From Dehalococcoidia bacterium (GTDB lineage Bacteria > Chloroflexota > Dehalococcoidia > Dehalococcoidales > Fen-1064), in the NCBI GenBank assembly GCA_030691775.1, contig JAUYDN010000221.1, positions 1 through 19,160 of the forward strand: a stretch of DNA of 19,160 nt. The letters are read 5' to 3'. How positions within the stretch are numbered: the stretch's first letter is position 1; every line of letters begins with the position of its first letter. Both the position numbers and the translations under genes were made by a program. Below the pieces are notes generated by a model that was not told the DNA's origin, ran no database searches, and saw nothing but the letters and a program-made list of their open reading frames with translations. Of the stretch, positions 14,310 through 19,160 are shown one piece after another.

Positions 14310-15494
14310 ATGGATTTTTCGTATTCGGCAAAGGAAGAAGCCTTCCGGCAGGAAATCCGGGACTGGCTTTCTAAGAACGCCAAGGAGTTACCCAGGTGGT
14401 GGTTCGACCGGGCGCTGAAGCGTCCTGACCTGGATGCAAGGGAGTTCCACGACTTCGGTATCCGGTGGCACAAGAAGCTCTACGATGCAGGGTTTGTCGG
14501 TTTGAACTGGCCCAAGGAGTACGGCGGCCGCGGCGCTACACTGCTTGAACAGGTGGTCTTTTCGGAGGAAATGGCGCACGCGAGAGTACCCGGTCCCTCC
14601 AACCAGATTGGTATCGGCTGGTGCGGGCCCACCATCATCGCCTTCGGCACCGAAGAACAGAAGAAGCGGTTCCTCCTGCCGATGTTGAAGGCTGACGAAA
14701 TCTGGTGCCAGGGTTTTTCCGAACCGGAGGCTGGCTCCGACCTGGCGAACTGCCAGACTAAAGGCGTAGAGGACGGCGATTACTGGGTGGTCAACGGACA
14801 GAAGGTCTGGACCAGCGGCGGGCACTATTCCGACTGGGCAATCCTCATCGTCCGCACCGAACCCCAGGCGCCCAAGCACCGCGGCTTGACCTTCTTCCTG
14901 CTCGATATGCACGCCCCCGGCGTCACCGTGCGTCCCCTGCGCCAGATGACCGGCGGCGCCGAGTTCAATGAGACCTTTATGGATAACGTGCGCATCCACA
15001 AGAGCATGCAGGTGGGGGAGCGCGGTCGGGGCTTCTACGTGGCAATGGGCACCCTTGAGTTCGAGCGGTCGGGCATCGGTGCCGCCATCGGACGCGAGAA
15101 CCAGATTAAAGATATGGTCCAGCTTGCTAAAGAGACGGGGAAGAACAAAGACCCGCTCGTGCGGCAGAAGCTCGCGCAGTATTTCATCGAGGGTAATGTC
15201 GTTAAATACACCGGCTTACGCGCTCTCAGCCGCCAGCTTCATGGCTTGACCCCGGGACCGGAGAGCATGGTGATGAGCGCCTTCGGTATGGAATGGAACC
15301 AGCGCACAAGCGATTTCGCGATGCAAATGCAGGGACCTTACAGCCGGCTTATCAGGGACTCAAAGTATGCCGTCGATGACGGCCGCTGGCAGTACTCATT
15401 CCTGCGGTCGCGCGGCAATACCATCGAAACCGGCACCTCTGAAATCAAGCGAAACGTCATCGCCCAGCGTGGCCTGGGACTGCCCAGGGAATAA
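14310..15494 (+). CDS. Acyl-CoA dehydrogenase, probable catalytic subunit
   Basis: A 394-residue flavoprotein of the acyl-CoA dehydrogenase family, which removes two hydrogens from the alpha-beta positions of an acyl-CoA and passes electrons to ETF. Visible: the N-terminal helical domain, CQGFSEPEAGSDLA at 133-146 (FAD contact), VNGQKVWTSGGHYSDW at 161-176, and the C-terminal SRGNTIETGTSEIKRNVIAQ. The usual MCAD-type Glu of the YEGT motif is shifted (IETGT), but E252 in LEFERSG lines up with the isovaleryl-CoA dehydrogenase type catalytic Glu. ATG 14310 is chosen because AAAGGAGCGAGG lies immediately upstream; an ATG at 14274 lacks this. The next gene is a second dehydrogenase 28 bases on that lacks both Glu positions, as in heterotetrameric pairs of actinobacteria. 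Confidence 0.9.
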   Translation: MDFSYSAKEEAFRQEIRDWLSKNAKELPRWWFDRALKRPDLDAREFHDFGIRWHKKLYDAGFVGLNWPKEYGGRGATLLEQVVFSEEMAHARVPGPSNQIGIGWCGPTIIAFGTEEQKKRFLLPMLKADEIWCQGFSEPEAGSDLANCQTKGVEDGDYWVVNGQKVWTSGGHYSDWAILIVRTEPQAPKHRGLTFFLLDMHAPGVTVRPLRQMTGGAEFNETFMDNVRIHKSMQVGERGRGFYVAMGTLEFERSGIGAAIGRENQIKDMVQLAKETGKNKDPLVRQKLAQYFIEGNVVKYTGLRALSRQLHGLTPGPESMVMSAFGMEWNQRTSDFAMQMQGPYSRLIRDSKYAVDDGRWQYSFLRSRGNTIETGTSEIKRNVIAQRGLGLPRE

Positions 15495-15522
15495 ATGGTA
15501 GGAATCTACCAGGGAGAGAAAG

Positions 15523-16659
15523 ATGAACTTTGAACTTGGCGAAGAACAGGTAATGCTCAAGACCTCCGCCCGCGAGTTCCTGGACAAGGAATGCCAGAAG
15601 AAACACGTGCGGGCAATGATGGACGATGAAAAAGGCTATTCGCCCGAGCTGTGGAAAAAGATGGCGGGATTAGGCTGGCAGGCGCTCGCCTTCCCCGAGC
15701 AGTACGGCGGCATTGGCAGTAGCTACCTCGATTTGATTGTCCTGCTGGAAGAGATGGGACGCGCGCTGGTACCGGGACCGTTCCTCTCGACGGTCGTGCA
15801 CGCAGGCCGCGCTATCCTCAATGCCGGCAGTGAAGAGCAGAAAAAAGACTACCTCACCAAAATTTCCAACGGCGATATCGTCATGACGCTGGCATTAACC
15901 GAAGAAAAGGGCAGTATCGAGCCGGAGGATATTCACGTTAAAGCAACCCACCACGGCGACCATTACACCATCAATGGCAAGAAGCTGTTCGTGCCGGATG
16001 CCAATGTCGCCGATGCTATGGTCGTCGTCGCTCGGACTAAGGACAGCGCTCACAAAGAAGATGGCATCACCTTGTTCCTCGTGGACGCGAAATCCAAAGG
16101 CATCAAGACAGAAGTGCTCAAGACCATGACCGGCGAGAAGCTGTGCGAGGTGGCGTTCGATAATGTTTCCGTGCCGGCGGCAAATGTGCTCGGGCAGGTG
16201 GATAAAGGCTGGTCCGTGGTAAAGCAGGTGCTGGAAGAAGCGACCGTGGCGGAATGCGCCTGGATGACCGGGGGCGCGCGCTGGGTAATCGAGACGGCGC
16301 TCGAATATGCCAAGACCAGAATCCAGTTCGGGCATCCTATCGGCAGTTTCCAGGCAATCCAGCACAAGTTCGCGGATATGGCGGTAGAGGTCGAAGGCTG
16401 TACATCGATGACCTATTATGCCGCCTGGGCAGTGATGGAAAACGACCCCAACCGCGCGCTGGCGGCTTCGATGGCGAAGGCGTGGTGCAGTGATAGCTAC
16501 AAGCACATCACCTTCGAGGGGGTGCAGATTCACGGTGGTATCGGCTTCACCTGGGACCACGATATGCACCTCTATTTCAAGCGCGCCAAGTCCAGCGAGG
16601 TCACTTTCGGGGATGCCGCCTACCACCGGGAGAAGGTGGCTCAGTTGATAAACATGTAA
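15523..16659 (+). CDS. Acyl-CoA dehydrogenase, probable partner subunit lacking catalytic Glu
   Basis: A 378-residue acyl-CoA dehydrogenase homolog. It keeps the fold and FAD-binding signatures: PEQYGGIGSSYLDL at 58-71, LTEEKG at 125-130, the middle beta domain with MTGEKLCEVAFDNV, the C-terminal RIQFGHPIGSFQAIQHKFAD at 266-285, and QIHGGIGFTWDHD. However, the helix position that carries the IVD-type Glu reads LEEATVAECAW, and the C-terminal YEGT motif is replaced by EVTFGDAAYH, so neither catalytic Glu is clearly present. In known alpha2beta2 enzymes such as the mycobacterial ChsE pairs, one subunit is degenerate in this way. GGGAGAG precedes ATG 15523. A terminator follows at 16685-16723. 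The acyl-CoA substrate is unknown. Confidence 0.88.
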   Translation: MNFELGEEQVMLKTSAREFLDKECQKKHVRAMMDDEKGYSPELWKKMAGLGWQALAFPEQYGGIGSSYLDLIVLLEEMGRALVPGPFLSTVVHAGRAILNAGSEEQKKDYLTKISNGDIVMTLALTEEKGSIEPEDIHVKATHHGDHYTINGKKLFVPDANVADAMVVVARTKDSAHKEDGITLFLVDAKSKGIKTEVLKTMTGEKLCEVAFDNVSVPAANVLGQVDKGWSVVKQVLEEATVAECAWMTGGARWVIETALEYAKTRIQFGHPIGSFQAIQHKFADMAVEVEGCTSMTYYAAWAVMENDPNRALAASMAKAWCSDSYKHITFEGVQIHGGIGFTWDHDMHLYFKRAKSSEVTFGDAAYHREKVAQLINM

Positions 16660-16684
16660 CCGTGCTTGTGACACCATGAGACTT

Positions 16685-16723
16685 GAGGGGGGCGGAGTTA
16701 ATACTCTGTCCCTCCTTCTTTTT
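16685..16723 (+). terminator. Rho-independent terminator after the acyl-CoA dehydrogenase pair
   Basis: A G-rich left arm ending CGGAGT (16685-16698), a TAAT loop (16699-16702) and ACTCTGTCCCTC (16703-16714) form a stem with G-T wobbles, followed by TTCTTTTT at 16716-16723. It lies 26 bases after the stop of the second dehydrogenase. Confidence 0.8.
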
Positions 16724-16744
16724 GCGGATTAAATGTAGAGATAG

Positions 16745-16772
16745 ATGGGTTCGAGTTCCTTAAGGCCCACCA
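16745..16772 (+). other. tRNA 3'-end remnant (T arm, acceptor strand and CCA): probable attachment site
   Basis: ATGGG (16745-16749), loop TTCGAGT (16750-16756), TCCTT (16757-16761), AAGGCCC (16762-16768), A and CCA (16769-16772) match the lengths of a tRNA T stem, T loop, T stem, acceptor strand, discriminator and CCA. No 5' half exists upstream, where the terminator lies. The AGGCCCACCA end recalls tRNA-Ile. Integrases leave such 3' fragments at the far end of inserted elements. Confidence 0.68.
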
Positions 16773-16938
16773 TATCAAGGTAATGGTATTACCTAAGATT
16801 AGCTACAAATTTTTAATTCTGTTTCCCCAAGATGCAGTTTTTAAGCCCACGGTCTGGCAATTATATTACCAAAACCAGAAAGCCTTCTCCATCGCAAACA
16901 TATGCATTGACATAAGTCTACACAAGGGACTAGAATTC

Positions 16939-17922
16939 ATGCTACAAGTTAACAAGGATTTGAACTTGTATATGTCGAGTGGAAATATCTTTTCGGCATT
17001 AGCAAAATATAACTCGGCAACAGATGAAAACTATCTTACCGAGTCTTTTGTATTTGTCATTAGTTCTATCCTCAAAAGAGAACCAGACATTGGTATTGAA
17101 CTATTAAATAACCTGTGTGTGAATAATTGCGGATTTTCTTTTTCTAACAATGAAAAAATATCTGTATCAACGCAGGATGTTACTGAGCAAGGTACTCCAG
17201 ATATAAAAATATCCTCTCCTGAGAAATTGATATATATTGAAGTTAAACATGAATCTGACTTGGGCTATCGTCAAATAGAGCGATATAAAGAAGTATTGAC
17301 GAAATCTCCACTTAATGTTAAACGTGTCGTTTTACTTACACACTATCCCATAGATTTTCAGAGTACGGCGGAGAAACCCGATAAACACGTTCGCTGGTTT
17401 GAAGTCTATGATTGGCTGGTAGATTCTAAATACCAATCTCAAGATTCTGTTATCATTTATCTTCTTGAGCATTTTACGTCTTTTTTGGAGGCAAAGGGTA
17501 TGATTATTAAAAAGGTAGGCTTGGAATATGTTAACGGGATGCATGCCCTAAATAGCCTGATGAATATGATTGAGTCGGCGATTGAAGCATCAGGTATACG
17601 CTTTTTTCAAGATTATCCTAGGTCAGCAGGGTGGGGGTTCAAAGGATATTGGATGGAAGAAAAGAAATACTGGTGTGGTATCCACTTTAATAACCCTACG
17701 GTGTTAACGTTCGAGTTAACAGATAAAGGTAGGTTTAACCAAAAAACTATTGAAAAGATGGGCTATGAGATGAGGGAGGGCAAGGAACGTCTTTGGTTTC
17801 GTTTACCTCTTGAGGAAAATAATTTCTTTTCACTGGATAAAGATAAACAGCTTGAAATGATAACCGATTTTGTTAGGAAGTCCTACTCAGATGCCGAACG
17901 AATGATTGTCAAGCCCAGCTAA
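16939..17922 (+). CDS. PD-(D/E)XK nuclease superfamily protein
   Basis: A protein of about 327 residues, clearly AT-richer than the metabolic genes. Its core reads GTPDIKISSPEKLIYIEVKHES: Asp, then Glu-x-Lys after a hydrophobic strand, the PD-(D/E)XK active-site layout (D88, E101 and K103 counted from ATG 16939). The N-terminal NIFSALAKYN-SATDENYLTESF pattern is typical of standalone members linked to defence or mobile elements. The C-terminal 150 residues are unassigned. Start: AAGGGA at 16924-16929 supports ATG 16939; a frame-extending ATG at 16783 would add 52 residues with no evident similarity, and ATG 16972 is also possible. It lies just after the tRNA remnant at 16745-16772, so it is probably cargo of an integrated element. 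The DNA target is unknown. Confidence 0.7.
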   Translation: MLQVNKDLNLYMSSGNIFSALAKYNSATDENYLTESFVFVISSILKREPDIGIELLNNLCVNNCGFSFSNNEKISVSTQDVTEQGTPDIKISSPEKLIYIEVKHESDLGYRQIERYKEVLTKSPLNVKRVVLLTHYPIDFQSTAEKPDKHVRWFEVYDWLVDSKYQSQDSVIIYLLEHFTSFLEAKGMIIKKVGLEYVNGMHALNSLMNMIESAIEASGIRFFQDYPRSAGWGFKGYWMEEKKYWCGIHFNNPTVLTFELTDKGRFNQKTIEKMGYEMREGKERLWFRLPLEENNFFSLDKDKQLEMITDFVRKSYSDAERMIVKPS

Positions 17923-18049
17923 CAAAAATCGAGTAACGTTAAATCCTCGGTCTAGAGATAATCGTGCATTCCTTAAATGAGATAAGCAACTGCTGTATCT
18001 TCGGAATCAATCCCTTCTTCTCAAATAAAAGTTCGCTAACAGTCCCGTT

Positions 18050-18394
18050 TCATTCCATATCCAGGTGCTCTTTAATAGCCCTCTGGACCTCCTGCCGTAA
18101 ACCAGCGTCTTCAAGATAGCCGAGTAGTTTCCCCAACCGTCGTTTCGAAATTGTCCTTATCTGGTGAGCCATTATTATAGATTCCGCAGGCTGTCCTGCC
18201 TTTCCTTCCGGTAACAGGACTTCGGACGGATATAAATGGCGCTGTGTCGATGTCAGGGGCAGGATGGTAACATTAGACATAGCCTGGTTGAATTCCTCGT
18301 TGCTTACGATGAGCACCGGACGCGTGCCTTTTTGTTCGGCACCCGCCACGGGGTCTAAATTAGCCTCGAAAACCGCCCACTGTAAACCAGGCAT
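18050..18394 (-). CDS. mazF: MazF/PemK-type toxin (endoribonuclease)
   Basis: A 114-residue protein on the minus strand with the MazF/PemK fold: the opening WAVFEANLDPVAGAEQKG, then TRPVLIVSNEEFNQ with the conserved Arg25 region, VTILPLTS with the catalytic-type Thr48, and IIMAHQIRTISKRRLGK near the middle. Such toxins cut mRNA or other RNA at short sites and slow growth until the antitoxin neutralises them. Its ATG overlaps the TGA of the antitoxin gene by one base (TGATG), so translation is coupled and antitoxin is made first. It converges on the nuclease gene, with 127 bases between in which I see no clear terminator. Confidence 0.9.
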   Translation of the reverse strand: MPGLQWAVFEANLDPVAGAEQKGTRPVLIVSNEEFNQAMSNVTILPLTSTQRHLYPSEVLLPEGKAGQPAESIIMAHQIRTISKRRLGKLLGYLEDAGLRQEVQRAIKEHLDME

Positions 18395-18660
18395 CAGACT
18401 ATCCTCCGGGCGGTCTCAGCATCGGCATACCGGAAATCCTCTTCAACCCCCTCGATGTCTTTCATGAATAGCGGGTCCTTTACCGCTTCCTGCCATAGGG
18501 CTTTTCTCGCCTGTCGCCTTAACTCTTTAAGCTCTTTTCGCAATGCCTGCTCCACGAGAGCATTCTTGCTGGTCGCTATTCCTTGAGCCGTTACTTCGTC
18601 CAGGGCTGAAAGCACGTCGGTATGGAGACTAAAAGTTGCTTTCTTTGTCTTTGCACGCAT
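18394..18660 (-). CDS. Antitoxin, ribbon-helix-helix type, partner of the MazF-like toxin
   Basis: An 88-residue protein encoded just upstream of the toxin on the minus strand. The N-terminal segment KATFSLHTDVLSALDEVTAQ followed by SKNALVEQALRKELKELRR fits a short beta strand and two helices of the ribbon-helix-helix DNA-binding fold. The C-terminal half (from about residue 56, acidic: GVEEDFRYADAET) would wrap and block the toxin. It probably also represses its own promoter at 18681-18709. A GAGAGGTGAG ribosome site lies directly before its ATG (minus strand). Standard layout for a type II toxin-antitoxin pair. Confidence 0.82.
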   Translation of the reverse strand: MRAKTKKATFSLHTDVLSALDEVTAQGIATSKNALVEQALRKELKELRRQARKALWQEAVKDPLFMKDIEGVEEDFRYADAETARRIV

Positions 18661-18680
18661 ATCTCACCTCTCACGTTAAT

Positions 18681-18709
18681 ATCATAATGTATACTTCCAC
18701 ATTTAGCAA
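18681..18709 (-). promoter_or_regulatory. Promoter of the toxin-antitoxin operon
   Basis: On the minus strand, TTGCTA (plus-strand 18704-18709) and TATGAT (18681-18686) are separated by 17 bp; TATGAT matches the -10 consensus at 5 of 6 positions. The antitoxin start is about 20 bases downstream. Antitoxin binding here is inferred. Confidence 0.5.
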
Positions 18710-19160
18710 GCTTTTTCGGGAAGTATTTCATCTTTGAAAGTGTCCGGAAATACGGTAATTTAATGTCCATTATTGCCACTCTCACGAAAATACCCCCCTC
18801 TCCCCCTTGTCATCGCGAGCCTCGATACAATCGGGACGTGGCGAACTCTGGGGGAGGTTCAGGAAAGAAACAAAAAAGCATTTTCATCCTTTGTGGTGCT
18901 GACTGCAAGCCAGAATGTTGAATTACTATGAAAATAATAATTTCTGTCATACCGGCGAAGGCTTCAGCGTTCGAGTGAGCTCACGCCGAAGTCCGGAAGA
19001 CTGGTATCCAGGCTAAGAGACGCTGGATTCCCGCTCGGAGGCGGGAATGACAAAATAACATTGCACGAGTCATCCTGGAGGAGTCCGTTCCACCAATAAT
19101 CACGAAGAGCCTGCCCCGTACTTGATACGGGGACGACGAAGAATCTCAGGGAAGGGTGCG
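18710..19160. other. Gene-free right end with repeat fragments
   Basis: No convincing coding frame is seen. Besides composite repeat copy 4 (18880-19053), it has a short repeat-like stretch at about 18808-18860 (TTGTCATCGCGAG, CTCGATACAATCGGGAC) and, at 19068-19160, a partial element (GTCATCCTGGAG, CCCCGTAC-TTGATACGGGG, GAAGAATCTCAGGGA) that runs off the window and resembles the 81-bp element at 12638-12718. Confidence 0.55.
18880..19053 (-). repeat. Composite palindromic repeat, copy 4
   Basis: Module two comes first (ATTTTCATCCTTTGTGGTG at 18880-18898, then TATGAAAATAATAATTTC), followed by the core from TGTCATACC (18945) to GGGAATGACAA (19053). The terminal hairpin is ATTCCCGC/GCGGGAAT, where copy 1 has ATTCCAGA/TCTGGAAT, so paired bases change together. 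An extra insertion sits between ATACC and GGTAT. Confidence 0.75.

Noticed and set aside
16690..16772. A complete tRNA gene
   Set aside because: Only the T arm and acceptor 3' strand are present; the expected 5' acceptor strand, D arm and anticodon arm are absent and a terminator occupies that space.
2160..19053. CRISPR array
   Set aside because: Repeats are scattered thousands of bases apart, in both orientations, with no regular spacers and no cas genes.

Overview
The window looks like part of a bacterial chromosome, probably from an anaerobic Chloroflexota lineage such as Dehalococcoidia. That assignment is inference. It rests on a fused gamma-alpha 2-oxoacid:ferredoxin oxidoreductase with its beta subunit, many acyl-CoA enzymes, a thiol-rich AbrB protein next to arsM, and families of small palindromic repeats between genes. 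There are no rRNA genes, no complete tRNA, no insertion sequence with a transposase and no CRISPR array.

Layout. 1-597: the 3' end of a TatD-type DNase and a DUF167 protein. 725-1932: a promoter, a cysteine-rich AbrB-type protein and arsM. 1933-2504: hairpins and repeats. 2505-5496: oxidoreductase alpha and beta subunits and a CoA-binding protein, closed by a clear terminator. 5587-6233: an AT-richer pair, a small unknown protein and a retropepsin-like protease. 6397-9955: two tandem acyl-CoA carboxyltransferases and an ABM-domain protein. 10064-12564: a zinc-ribbon/RDD membrane protein, a PrsW-like membrane protease with zinc ribbons, and a transglutaminase-like protein. 12857-13639: an SDR dehydrogenase. 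14310-16659: two acyl-CoA dehydrogenases, with a terminator. 16745-16772: the 3' end of a tRNA without the rest of it, then an AT-rich PD-(D/E)XK nuclease gene. 18050-18660 (minus strand): a MazF-type toxin and its antitoxin. The last 500 bases are mostly repeats.

The most striking item is arsM. A start at 1096 with a good ribosome binding site opens a frame that runs through one in-frame TGA (1201-1203) and continues without a break to 1932, giving a full-length arsenite methyltransferase. Eleven bases after the TGA is a perfect 7-bp hairpin with a G-leading loop, matching a bacterial SECIS element in position and size. The TGA replaces the second cysteine of an expected Cys-Cys pair (Ser-Ser-Cys-TGA). 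This predicts a selenocysteine-containing ArsM. TGA is a normal stop in neighbouring genes, so the code as a whole is not altered.

How the genes work together: the oxidoreductase, carboxyltransferases, SDR and paired acyl-CoA dehydrogenases suggest anaerobic acyl-CoA and oxoacid metabolism linked to ferredoxin. The AbrB-ArsM pair is a metalloid response unit. The tRNA remnant, the nuclease, the toxin-antitoxin pair and the repeats mark the right third of the window as a region of gene exchange.
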